Shown: piece by piece, positions 36,744 to 45,576 of the stretch
Layout: every line of letters begins with the position of its first letter
Numbering within the stretch: the first letter of the stretch is position 1
Assembly: GCF_001579945.1 (NCBI RefSeq)
Contig: NZ_CP011971.1
Location: 2,320,001 to 2,384,000 of the forward strand
DNA: 64,000 nt
Direction: 5' to 3'
From: Steroidobacter denitrificans
GTDB lineage: Bacteria; Pseudomonadota; Gammaproteobacteria; Steroidobacterales; Steroidobacteraceae
Program-made: the position numbers and the translations under genes
The notes under the pieces: generated by a model
The model's input: only the letters and a program-made list of their open reading frames with translations
What the model was told of the DNA's origin: nothing
Databases searched by the model: none

Positions 36744-38873
36744 TCAATGCGCTGCCGTGGATACCACGGATGTCGACGCCCACACGACGAGGCCGTCGAG
36801 CGCCTCGATCTCGCCGCCGTTGATCCATAAGGGATTGACTTCGAGCGTCTCGAGGTGGTCGCCAAGGGCGAGCGCCGCGTCGCCGATCGCCGCAACGATT
36901 TCCGCCAACCGGTCCAGATCGACGGGAAGCGCACCACGGAAGCCGGCAAGCAGCTTGGCTGCGCGCAACGACCGCAGCATATCCTTCACCTGCACGGACG
37001 CAACGGGCAGTAGCGCAAGGCGCGTGTCAGCCAGCGCCTCGACCCAGATGCCGCCCAGGCCCACGGCCAGCACGGGTCCCCACTGCGGATCGCGCACGAT
37101 GCCGACCAGGATTTCCAACCCTCCGCTGCGCATCGGCGACACGAGAACACCTTCGATACGCGCCTGCGGCGCGGCCTTCACCACCGAGGCCAGAATGGTG
37201 TCGTAGGCATCGGCCACCGCGGCATCGCCCAGTATGTTGAGCTTGACGCCGCCGACGTCGGTCTTATGCGCGATGTCCGGTGAAGCGATCTTGAGGGCGA
37301 CAGGTACGGCAAGCGCAGCGGCGATGGCTACGGCATCTTCACGCGTCGCCGCGATTCGCGTCGGAATCACCGGCACACCGTACCGCGACAAGAAATCAAG
37401 CACTTCGCGCTCACTCATCGGGCGTTCGCTTGTCGGTACGGTCACTGCCATCGGCCGCGTCGGCGCGTGCTCCAGTACGCGGGCGCTCCACTTTTTCACA
37501 TGTCCGAGCGCGCGCAGCACTTCCTCGATGCCACCGAAGGCCGCAGGGATGCCGGTCGCTGCCAGAATATCGCGGCTCTTCTGGGTTTGCGGCCGCAGGA
37601 ACTGATTCAGCAGCGCACAGGGCTTGTCGAGCTTCGCGAATGCACGGCCGATCGATTCGAGTTGCGGAACCTGCTGCCACTTCTCGTTCCAGGGCAAGCT
37701 GTAGATCGCGCCGACAAAGCCGATTGTGGATTCTCCCGCAATAGCCTCGATCACACTCTCGAACAAGCTGGGATCGCGAACCGCAAGGCCCGTAATGTCG
37801 AAGGGATTGATCGGATCTGACGCAAGCGGTACCGCCTGCGTAAGTGCGGCCTTCGTAGCCGACGAAAAGGCCGGCAGATCGACGCCGTAGACTTCGGCAC
37901 GATCGGCCACGAGCGTGCAGGCCCCACCCGAAATCGAGACGATACCGACGCCAGGCGTCGCGAGCGGACCGGTGTGCGCGAGCAGCGAGGCCGTCACGAT
38001 CAACTCCTCAACCGAATATACCCGGATCACACCGAGTTGCTCGCAGGCAGCGCTGAAAATCCGGTCGTCACCGACCAACGACCCGGTGTGCGCTGCCGCC
38101 ACCTGCGCGGTCAGTGCGCTGCTGCCGACCTTCAGCATCACAATCGCCTTCTTCGCCGCAAGCGCACGCTCCGCAGCGGCACGGAAAGTCGCCGTATCGC
38201 GGATGGTCTCGGCGAATACCATGATGACCTCCGTATTCGCGTCATCGACGAGGAAGTCCACGCAGGCTGCGATATCGACCATGGCTTCGTTGCCAGTGGC
38301 CACGTACAGCGACAAACCTACGTTGAGGTCGTGCGCCATGTCGGCGATCTCGGAATTCGTCGCGCCGCTCTGCGACACGAGCGCCACCCGGCCCTTCAGC
38401 AGCGGCGGGTGGATCGGGATCGGCGTCAGCGGCGCACGGATCGCCAGGTTTGCGTAACCCAGGCAATTGGGTCCCAGAATCACGACATCGGCCTCACGCG
38501 CACGCCCGACGAGCCAATCCTGCAGCCGCGCCCCTGCCTCACTCGTCTCTGCAAAACCGGAAGTCAGGATCACGGCAGCCCGGATGCCGGCAGCGATCAG
38601 ATCCTCAAAAGTGTCCTGCATCGCCTCGGCCGGCACGAACACGAAGGCGATGTCGACCGGCGCCCCGATCGCGCGGCACGATACGAATCCCGGATAGCCA
38701 TGGGCGTCGACACCGCCCTTGTTGACGGCGTAGATGGGACCATCGAAGCCCGTGCTCTGGAAGTTCGCGTGCAGCATCTGCGACCAAGGAGAACGCTCCG
38801 ACGCGCCGACCAAGGCCACGGAATGAGGATAGAACAGTCGTTGCAGCAGAGCGCGTCGGTCAATATTTTTCAT
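36744..38873 (-). CDS. NDP-forming acyl-CoA synthetase (acetate-CoA ligase, ADP-forming, family)
   Basis: A 709-residue fused protein. It has an N-terminal CoA-binding Rossmann domain (RLFYPHSVALVGASERSPWS), succinyl-CoA-ligase-like domains with VALVSQSGATNSEIADMA, and a C-terminal ATP-grasp domain (LSRYGVPVIPTRIA; LKIASPDIAHKTDVGGV). Such enzymes make acyl-CoA from acid, CoA and ATP with ADP release, or the reverse. The ATG at 38873 (MKNIDRRALLQRL) is the family-like start; the frame is open to 39044 but that part has no homology sign. Repeat block B lies upstream. Confidence 0.87.
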   Translation of the reverse strand: MKNIDRRALLQRLFYPHSVALVGASERSPWSQMLHANFQSTGFDGPIYAVNKGGVDAHGYPGFVSCRAIGAPVDIAFVFVPAEAMQDTFEDLIAAGIRAAVILTSGFAETSEAGARLQDWLVGRAREADVVILGPNCLGYANLAIRAPLTPIPIHPPLLKGRVALVSQSGATNSEIADMAHDLNVGLSLYVATGNEAMVDIAACVDFLVDDANTEVIMVFAETIRDTATFRAAAERALAAKKAIVMLKVGSSALTAQVAAAHTGSLVGDDRIFSAACEQLGVIRVYSVEELIVTASLLAHTGPLATPGVGIVSISGGACTLVADRAEVYGVDLPAFSSATKAALTQAVPLASDPINPFDITGLAVRDPSLFESVIEAIAGESTIGFVGAIYSLPWNEKWQQVPQLESIGRAFAKLDKPCALLNQFLRPQTQKSRDILAATGIPAAFGGIEEVLRALGHVKKWSARVLEHAPTRPMAVTVPTSERPMSEREVLDFLSRYGVPVIPTRIAATREDAVAIAAALAVPVALKIASPDIAHKTDVGGVKLNILGDAAVADAYDTILASVVKAAPQARIEGVLVSPMRSGGLEILVGIVRDPQWGPVLAVGLGGIWVEALADTRLALLPVASVQVKDMLRSLRAAKLLAGFRGALPVDLDRLAEIVAAIGDAALALGDHLETLEVNPLWINGGEIEALDGLVVWASTSVVSTAAH

Positions 38874-38985
38874 GATGTCGATGCAGATGACACTCGTTGC
38901 GTCCTGCCGATACTCGTTAGTGAAAGATATATAGATGGAGCGGTCACTTTGATGTTTCCTGAACAGCACCCATTCATACGTCCCT

Positions 38986-39078
38986 ATGCGTCGATCCGCT
39001 CGTCCAGCAGAGCCGCTGGATCCATCCTCGGTTATGTACTTCACGATCAGACCGGCGAGAACTGTCGACGATGACAGG
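38986..39078. repeat. Upstream repeat block, copy B
   Basis: Shares ATGCGTCGATCCG (38986-38998), a TGGAT-C-TC stretch and AGAACTGTCGACGATGACAG (39058-39077) with copy A at 30809-30904. The inverted repeat CTGTC-N6-GACAG is kept in both. Copy B stands about 110-210 nt before the acyl-CoA synthetase start. Confidence 0.65.
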
Positions 39079-39119
39079 CCAATGGATGGTATGCCACGGA
39101 TCGATTTGCATCGACGATC

Positions 39120-41480
39120 TCAGCGATTCTTCCAGTTCGGCTTGCGCTTTTGCGCAAACGCCATTGGTCCCTCGAAGCCGTCCTCGCTCGTGATCAGAGC
39201 GTCGATGATGTGCGGCGGGAACGGCACGGCCTCGACCTCCGCGGGGATGCGCTCGGCATGGTTCATGACCTCCATCGACAACCGCACCGACGTGGGTGAT
39301 CCCTCGAGAATCTCCTCCGCAAGCCTGCGAGCCGCTTCGAGCGCCGTACCTGCCGGAACCACGCGGTTCACGAGTCCCCAGCCGCACATCTCCTCCGCGC
39401 CGGCACGGCGCCCGGTCAGGATCATCTCCATGGCGACCTTCTTCGGAATTTGCCGCGGCAGCCGTACGATGCCGCCCGCGCCCGCAAACAGGCCGACGCG
39501 AACCTCGCTCAACGCGAATACAGCCTTGTCGTCTGCGACCACGAGATCGCAGGCCAGCGCAATCTCGGTGCCGCCGCCCATCGCGATACCGTTCACCGCC
39601 GCGATCAGCGGCTTCACCCGGCGCCGACGCGTAACACCCCCGAAGCCGGACTTCGGTATCCAAACCGGCTTGCCGGAGGCGGAGTACTTGAGGTCATTGC
39701 CGGAGCAGAAGGCCTCGGTTCCTGCGCCGGTCAAGATCGCGACCCAGAGATCGTCATCGTCCTCATAGGCGTCGAAGATCTCCGCGAGTTCCTCTCCCGC
39801 CATCGGATGCAGGCTGTTGTGCGATTCGGGACGGTTGATCGTGACCTCGAGCAGATGGTCGCGACGCTCGACGAGGCAGTACTCATAGCGCTCGCGAAAT
39901 TCCTTGGGACCAGGCGGAAATAGTTCGTTCATCCTCGCGGCGGTGAAGGTGAACCGATTGCCCACACCAAAGGAACGCACGTGGACACGCTGTCCCAGCG
40001 GCTCCTCCTTCAGCATTCGCGCCAGTGTCTCGCCGTCGCCATCCTGGCTTAGCGCAAGGAAACGCTCGTTTCCCGCAGCGAGACGGCCAACGATGAGTGC
40101 ATACGCCGGCTGACCTCTCTGGTAGACGATCGTATAGCTTTCGATGGTTGCCTCGCCGTCGGCTTCCTGCAACACGACGGGCGCCGGCAAAGCGTCGATG
40201 CGCGCCTGCAGCGCGCCGCTGTCGCAAACCTTCCACGGTACGGGACGCGTGGAATAGACACCCGCTGCGTACTTGGACATCCATCCGCCGTTGGCACCTA
40301 CGAAACCGTAGCTACCTGGATTCGCGCGCAGCTTCGCCACGATCGCGGCGATCGCGTGCATAGAGTAATTGTTGCCGGGGCCGCCGAAATACGGCAGTCC
40401 GCCGGTAACGGTCAGTCCGCGCGGATCGTCCGGTGGCAGCCTCAATTCGTCGCAGGCCACATTGAATACGGGAATCGGGAAGCAACTGTAGAAATCGAAG
40501 TATTCGATGTCATCCGCGCCGATACCGGCAGCCTCGAGCGCCGCGGTCGTCGCGAGGCGCGCGGCCGGCGAAGCACCTAGATCCTGCCTCTCCATGATCT
40601 CGCGCTCGCTGAGGACGGCATAGCCGTGCAGATAGACCCACTTACTCTCGACGATACCGAGTTGGCGCGCTCTACCGACCGTCGTCAGCACCACGGCTGC
40701 GCCCTGATTCACTGCGTCCTTGGCGACCAGGCGCTGCGGATACGGATCGACGATCATCCGGTTGCGCTCGGTCACGGTGATGAGATCATCCACCGTATAA
40801 CCGCTGGCCGCCGAGCAACTATAGGGATTCGCAGCAGCGATGTGCGAAAACGGTGCGAATAGACGGCCCATTTCGCGGGCATAGGCGTCACGTGTCATGC
40901 CGAGCCTGCCGCGGCGCGCATTCTCCAACAGCGCGTAACCTTCGGGTGCACCGATAATACGATGCCGGGCGTTGTAGTAGGTAACCATACCCTTGAGCCC
41001 CCAGCCACCGTCCTCGACCTGGCCCTCAACATGCTCAGCCCAGTTGCGCTTCTGGCCCTGCGATGATAGATGACGCAGGGTAGAGATGGCCTCGGCGCCT
41101 GCGAGCAGCGCCGCCTGGGCTGTTCCGGCTGCGAGTTCCCCGCAGAATCGACTGACTAGCTGCTGCGGCGTGTTACCGCCAGCCTTTTCCCAGAACGCGT
41201 AGCGTGGATCGATGCCGAGTCGGCGCGCGATGGAGCGCGGAAAATTGTCGGTCTTACCGAAAACGGCAGGCGACGGACCGGAATCCTCGAAAGTCCGTGT
41301 CGTCGCGATCACGTCGATCGCGCCGCGCAAGCCCTGTGCGCCACCGGTATCTGCTAGCGCACGCTCGGCCGCCTTTGCCGCGATATCGACGGGCGATAGC
41401 CCCTGATACTCCGGGGAGTCGATCCGCTCGGTGAATTGACCGACACCGACAATGATCGGTGTATTGTCCGCTACCGTCAT
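39120..41480 (-). CDS. Thiolase-like / enoyl-CoA hydratase fusion protein
   Basis: A 786-residue protein. Residues 1-520 have the thiolase fold of the acetyl-CoA acetyltransferase/SCP-x type (PIIVGVGQFTERIDSPEY; AGGNTPQQLV; FDFYSCFPIPVF; GGLPYFGGPGNNYSMHAI). The usual nucleophilic Cys motif (CASG) is absent; GGNTPQ stands there. Residues 525-786 are an enoyl-CoA hydratase/isomerase (LLEVTINRPESHNSLHPM; AFCSGNDL for the oxyanion hole; NGIAMGGGTEIALACDL; EVRVGLFAGAGG). There is no stop between them. The ATG at 41480 follows AGGAGTCAAGGTC. The fusion could pair hydration with C-C cleavage (retro-aldol or thiolytic), which is inference. Confidence 0.88.
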   Translation of the reverse strand: MTVADNTPIIVGVGQFTERIDSPEYQGLSPVDIAAKAAERALADTGGAQGLRGAIDVIATTRTFEDSGPSPAVFGKTDNFPRSIARRLGIDPRYAFWEKAGGNTPQQLVSRFCGELAAGTAQAALLAGAEAISTLRHLSSQGQKRNWAEHVEGQVEDGGWGLKGMVTYYNARHRIIGAPEGYALLENARRGRLGMTRDAYAREMGRLFAPFSHIAAANPYSCSAASGYTVDDLITVTERNRMIVDPYPQRLVAKDAVNQGAAVVLTTVGRARQLGIVESKWVYLHGYAVLSEREIMERQDLGASPAARLATTAALEAAGIGADDIEYFDFYSCFPIPVFNVACDELRLPPDDPRGLTVTGGLPYFGGPGNNYSMHAIAAIVAKLRANPGSYGFVGANGGWMSKYAAGVYSTRPVPWKVCDSGALQARIDALPAPVVLQEADGEATIESYTIVYQRGQPAYALIVGRLAAGNERFLALSQDGDGETLARMLKEEPLGQRVHVRSFGVGNRFTFTAARMNELFPPGPKEFRERYEYCLVERRDHLLEVTINRPESHNSLHPMAGEELAEIFDAYEDDDDLWVAILTGAGTEAFCSGNDLKYSASGKPVWIPKSGFGGVTRRRRVKPLIAAVNGIAMGGGTEIALACDLVVADDKAVFALSEVRVGLFAGAGGIVRLPRQIPKKVAMEMILTGRRAGAEEMCGWGLVNRVVPAGTALEAARRLAEEILEGSPTSVRLSMEVMNHAERIPAEVEAVPFPPHIIDALITSEDGFEGPMAFAQKRKPNWKNR

Positions 41481-41609
41481 GACCTTGACTCCTGATTCAC
41501 TGTTCCCGATATCCGTACCCCGACCGCCGTCAACGGTCACGAACGCGGATCGGCGTCGAGCATCACGACTACGGAGTGTTGCTTCCGCAATGATCTGTTC
41601 AGCACCGGC

Positions 41610-42368
41610 TCAGGGAACGCTGAGCCCACCGTCGACCACCAGATTCGCGCCAGTAACGTAGCTGGCAGCATCCGACAACAGCCACACCGCTGCTTCCGCC
41701 ATTTCCTCGGGCATACCCCAGCGCTTCATCGGGATTCCCTCTGCGAGCGCATCGTAGCCGCCGGGAACCATGCTGACCCAGCGCGTCGACATCTCAGTGT
41801 AAGCACCGCCGGGTAGAAGACAGTTGATACGTATACCGAGATGCGCCAGCTCCAGCGCGGCGGACTTCGTCATGCCGACGATGGCGTGCTTGCTGGCCGT
41901 ATAGATGGACCGGTTCGCAAAGCCGACGATTCCCGCGATCGAGGAAGTACTCACGATCGTTCCGTGACCTTGCTCCCGCATGATGCGCATCTCGTGGCGA
42001 AGACAGAGCCAGGTACCACGCACGTTCGTGCCGAACACCTCATCGAAGGCGGCCACCGGTGTGTCCGGCAGCGGTGCAGCATCGACCTCGACTCCGGCAT
42101 TGTTGAACGCGCCGTCGAGCCGTCCGTGATGCGACACGATCGACGCAAACAGCGTATCGATGGACTCGGCATCCGCTAGATCTACCGTGAGGTACTCGCC
42201 GGTCCCCCCAGACGCGACGATTTGATCGACTGTTTCCTGTCCCTCCACGGGACGCCGGGCCGCGACAATCACATGGGCGCCTCGACCGCCGAGCAGTAGG
42301 GCCGCGGCACGGCCGATACCCGACGAAGCCCCGGTAACCAACACCACCCGACCCGCGAAATCATTCAT
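41610..42368 (-). CDS. Short-chain dehydrogenase/reductase
   Basis: A 252-residue classical SDR: cofactor loop TGASSGIGRAAALLLGG, VDLAD, NNAGVEV, catalytic Ser in IVSTSSIAGIVGFANRS and YTASKHA. AARR after strand 2 suggests NADP. The ATG at 42368 (MNDFAGRVVLV) follows AGGAGGATGCGGACTG. It lies inside the catabolic run between the thiolase fusion and an LLM gene. Its C-terminal motif WLLSDAASYVTGANLVVDGG closely resembles the deleted SDR at 55056-55280. Confidence 0.9.
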   Translation of the reverse strand: MNDFAGRVVLVTGASSGIGRAAALLLGGRGAHVIVAARRPVEGQETVDQIVASGGTGEYLTVDLADAESIDTLFASIVSHHGRLDGAFNNAGVEVDAAPLPDTPVAAFDEVFGTNVRGTWLCLRHEMRIMREQGHGTIVSTSSIAGIVGFANRSIYTASKHAIVGMTKSAALELAHLGIRINCLLPGGAYTEMSTRWVSMVPGGYDALAEGIPMKRWGMPEEMAEAAVWLLSDAASYVTGANLVVDGGLSVP

Positions 42369-42434
42369 CAGTCCGCATCCTCCTGCTACCGATCCGGCCA
42401 CCGGCCCACGCGCCGTCAAGGACCTAAAACCGTC

Positions 42435-43430
42435 TCAGCGCTGAAATTCCGGCAGGACGTGCTTGGACAAAGCCTCGAGTTGTACGGCCGGAACGGTAAT
42501 CGAGTGTACGCCGAGTTTCTCGAATCGTTTCAGCTCCGTGATCACCATGTCATAGGTGCCGCAGAGCAAGCTTTCCACGAATGCTAAGTAGGCAGGATGA
42601 TCGAACGGTGGGTTGAAGAGCGGCTCGCCCCTGTCGTCGAGCAGATATCCGTAGCAGCGTATGTGCTCATTGTAATAGGACTCGAGGAACCAGTCCCTAG
42701 CATCATGCGCTTCCGCCAGAGTGTCTCCCACGAATACGTCCCTGAAGACCGCGACGCGCAGATCGTCCGGACCATACCCAGCAGTCTTGCCGAAATCCCG
42801 ATAAAGATCGATGATGTCCTTCGCCCGATCGTATCCCGAATTTGCCGTCCAATAGTCAAATCCACCGCTGGCGGCGCGTTGAGCGCCGATACGCGTGGTG
42901 CCGCCGCAGAACCACATGTCGATCGGCTGCTGGACCGGCATCGGAAACAGTTGCTCATCCGTATACTGATAGTGCTTGCCCTGGTAGCTGAAGCGCTCCT
43001 GGCTGCTGGCTAGCCGAATGACCTCCATGGCCTCCGACAATCGCGCGCCACGAGTGCTTTTCGCCGTACCTATGCCGTCGAACTCCATGGGCCGATATCC
43101 CATGCCGAGCCCTAGAGTGACGCGGCCATTGGACAGGATGTCCACGGTGGCCGCCGCCTCTGCCGCGCGCATCGGATCATAGAGCGGCAGCAGCATGGCA
43201 CCGGTGATCAGCCGGATCTTGGATGTCGCCGATGCGGCTGCTGCAAGAGCCTGCAGCGGATAAGGCAGGAAGCGGTTGTACTCGAAATGGTGCTCCGAGG
43301 CGACCACGCCGTCGAAACCCAGTCGCTCTGCATCGACGGCGGTTGCGACGAGTTGGTCATAGCTCGCGGGAACGGAAAGGGCAAAGCCCCGCAGCACGAA
43401 TTGGCCGGCGAATGACGTCCAGAATTCCAT
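42435..43430 (-). CDS. LLM-class flavin-dependent oxidoreductase 2
   Basis: A 331-residue bacterial-luciferase-like protein. Markers: FDGVVASEHHFEYNRFLPYP, IRLITGAMLLPLYDP, LSNGRVTLGLGMGYRPMEF and MWFCGGTTRIGAQRAA. The fold uses FMNH2 (or F420) to oxygenate or reduce a substrate. It is most similar in layout to the LLM gene at 47830-48873. Part of a set of four LLM genes in this operon. Confidence 0.88.
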   Translation of the reverse strand: MEFWTSFAGQFVLRGFALSVPASYDQLVATAVDAERLGFDGVVASEHHFEYNRFLPYPLQALAAAASATSKIRLITGAMLLPLYDPMRAAEAAATVDILSNGRVTLGLGMGYRPMEFDGIGTAKSTRGARLSEAMEVIRLASSQERFSYQGKHYQYTDEQLFPMPVQQPIDMWFCGGTTRIGAQRAASGGFDYWTANSGYDRAKDIIDLYRDFGKTAGYGPDDLRVAVFRDVFVGDTLAEAHDARDWFLESYYNEHIRCYGYLLDDRGEPLFNPPFDHPAYLAFVESLLCGTYDMVITELKRFEKLGVHSITVPAVQLEALSKHVLPEFQR

Positions 43431-43448
43431 GAACTTCTTCCTCTATCT

Positions 43449-44378
43449 TCAGGCCTGCAGTTTGGTCTGCACTTCGTTGGCGAAGCGGCTCAAACCAGCA
43501 TCGCCGGTTCGATCCTGCCGCCATACGAAATGGCTGGCTCGCGTAGCTGCAGCGACTTCCCGGATTGCGCAGGCGATCTCGTGGGTGGTTCCGCCGAACG
43601 TCCGCGGATCCGATGGTCCGTCGATGGCAACATAACGCTCGATGATGGCGTCCACCTCGTAGCTGCGGCGGCCGGCCTGATCGGCGATACGTCGGTAGCG
43701 CGACAGCTTATCGACGGCGTCCTGCGTGGTGTGTTCGACGCCCACGAAGGGCGACACCCCGCTGCGGGCAGCCCATTCGAGCGTCGGCTCGTCGTCAATG
43801 GCTACGTAGACCGGCACGTGGATGGTAAGCGGCTTGGGTGTCAGTGCGAGAAAATCGGCGGTCGAGCGGGTTGCGCCCCATTCCCACTGCGGGATGTACT
43901 CTCCGGTCCATTCCGGATAACTGAACCCCTCGGGCGCATCATCGCCGGTGTGCGAAGGAAACCGCAGGTATCGGCCCCGGTACCGCACCTCGTTGGTGGC
44001 CCATGCGCCACGGCTGAACTCGATCGTCTCGTGCACGGCGAACGGCTCCAGGCCCTGGCTGCTGGCCGAGGCATAGGCAATCCCCCCGCGGCCACGCGAA
44101 AAGAGATCCAGCAGCGTGACCTCCTCCGCAAGACGCACGGGCAGCTCGCCGGCAATACGTCGCGACAAGGCTCGCAGATGAATGTTCCGGGCTCGCCGCG
44201 CCGCGAATGTCAGAAATACGGTTGGCTGGGAGCAGGCGTCACGCGTTCCACGGCTTTCCGCAACCCAGGCGCTATCGAATCCGAGCGCGTCGCCCTTCTC
44301 TATCTCGCTCATGACTCGCGGCCAGGCCGATATGGCTTGACCGGCCTCGCTCAAGTCCCAACTCAATCCAACTCTCAT
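43449..44378 (-). CDS. LLM-class flavin-dependent oxidoreductase 3
   Basis: A 309-residue luciferase-like protein: MRVGLSWDLSEAGQAISAWP, FDSAWVAESRGTRDACSQPT, LRALSRRIAGELPVRLAEEV, FSRGRGGIAYASASSQG. The hallmark loop is less canonical than in its neighbours, so it may use a different substrate. The start is 43 nt after the acyl-CoA dehydrogenase stop, in the same transcript. Confidence 0.84.
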   Translation of the reverse strand: MRVGLSWDLSEAGQAISAWPRVMSEIEKGDALGFDSAWVAESRGTRDACSQPTVFLTFAARRARNIHLRALSRRIAGELPVRLAEEVTLLDLFSRGRGGIAYASASSQGLEPFAVHETIEFSRGAWATNEVRYRGRYLRFPSHTGDDAPEGFSYPEWTGEYIPQWEWGATRSTADFLALTPKPLTIHVPVYVAIDDEPTLEWAARSGVSPFVGVEHTTQDAVDKLSRYRRIADQAGRRSYEVDAIIERYVAIDGPSDPRTFGGTTHEIACAIREVAAATRASHFVWRQDRTGDAGLSRFANEVQTKLQA

Positions 44379-44421
44379 TGGAATCTCCCATTCAGAATCT
44401 GGTCATTCACTCGACGAGCAT

Positions 44422-45576
44422 TCATGTCACTTCAGCTCCTGCGTCACTTTGATCGGCATAGCGATCCGACAGGTGCCGGACGACCACTTCGCGATGATAC
44501 GAAGCATCGCCGGCCGTCACGGCGTTCGACCGTACGCGCCGCAGATACAGATGTACGTCGAGTTCCCACGTGTAGCCTATCCCGCCATGCAGCTGCATCG
44601 CCGCCTCGCACGACTCAATGGCCGCTTCGTTGATGAAAGCCTTCGCCGCAGACACCAGCGCGCACGCATCGGACCGTTGTTCGTCGAGGGACAGGCAGGC
44701 GGCATACAACAGGCTGCGGCCGATCTCGATGCTGACCTGAACATCGGCCAGCCGATGGCTAACAGCCTGGAATGCCCCGATCGGGCGACCGAATTGCATC
44801 CGCTGTTTGCAATATTCAACCGTCATGTCCATCGCCGCCTCGGCGCACCCAAGAAGATCCGCCGCCACCAGCACCGTCCAAACGGCATATGCTTCTCGAA
44901 CGGCGGATCCATCCTCGTATGCTCCGAGCATCTGGTCGGTAGCGACCACGACCTGATCGAAGCACAGCTCTCCAAGATCCTGCCCGTCGATCCGCGCCAT
45001 GGCAGCCGAAGTCAATCCTGGCAGTCCGGCCGGCACGGCCAGCAGCATCGATCGACCCGCAACGCTCACGCTGCTCAAGTACAAGCGCGCCGTACCGGCA
45101 TCCGGGACGAGAATCTTCGTGCCCGACACTGATAACTCTCCCTGCGCGGCGTCCGCGACCAAAGCGCCGCCATCCGGACCCCAGGTTCCGTTCTGTTCCT
45201 CGAACGCGAGCGTCACCGGTATCGTGCCGGCGATGATCGCTGGAAGCACCTCTCCCTTCAGCTTCCCCTGGCCGCTGCGGTCGATCGCTATCGCACCCGC
45301 GAGCGTCGACATCAGGGCGCTGGGCAACAGCGCACGTCCGGCTTCCATCGCCAGCAGGGCGGCGGCCGTCATGCCGAGCCCGCTGCCTCCCGACGCTTCG
45401 CCGCAGGCGGCGCCGAACCATCCCATATCCGCCATCTGCGCCCACAGCGCCTCCGGCACAACGGCCGCCGGACCGTCGAGCGCCTTGCGTGCAGCTTCGG
45501 TCGTCCAGCGTTCGCTCAGAAACTCGCGTGCAACGTCGCGCAATGCAACGAGATCGTCGCTTAACTCGAAGTTCAT
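44422..45576 (-). CDS. Acyl-CoA dehydrogenase, second subunit of a pair
   Basis: A 384-residue acyl-CoA dehydrogenase-fold protein. It has the C-terminal HGGIGYTWELDVHLYLRRV signature, but the central FAD/substrate loop is weak (LAFEEQNGTWGPDG instead of a full TEP-GSD motif). Its start overlaps the end of the neighbouring dehydrogenase gene (45573-46748) by 4 nt. Adjacent unequal pairs of this type form heterotetramers in steroid side-chain degradation (ChsE/FadE pairs); I infer the same here. Confidence 0.88.
   Translation of the reverse strand: MNFELSDDLVALRDVAREFLSERWTTEAARKALDGPAAVVPEALWAQMADMGWFGAACGEASGGSGLGMTAAALLAMEAGRALLPSALMSTLAGAIAIDRSGQGKLKGEVLPAIIAGTIPVTLAFEEQNGTWGPDGGALVADAAQGELSVSGTKILVPDAGTARLYLSSVSVAGRSMLLAVPAGLPGLTSAAMARIDGQDLGELCFDQVVVATDQMLGAYEDGSAVREAYAVWTVLVAADLLGCAEAAMDMTVEYCKQRMQFGRPIGAFQAVSHRLADVQVSIEIGRSLLYAACLSLDEQRSDACALVSAAKAFINEAAIESCEAAMQLHGGIGYTWELDVHLYLRRVRSNAVTAGDASYHREVVVRHLSDRYADQSDAGAEVT

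Noticed and set aside
37974-39074. 366-codon plus-strand frame
   Set aside because: Antisense to the NDP-forming acyl-CoA synthetase, which has clear domains; typical high-GC shadow.
43530-44633. 367-codon plus-strand frame
   Set aside because: Antisense to LLM gene 3 and the end of the acyl-CoA dehydrogenase gene; no motif.
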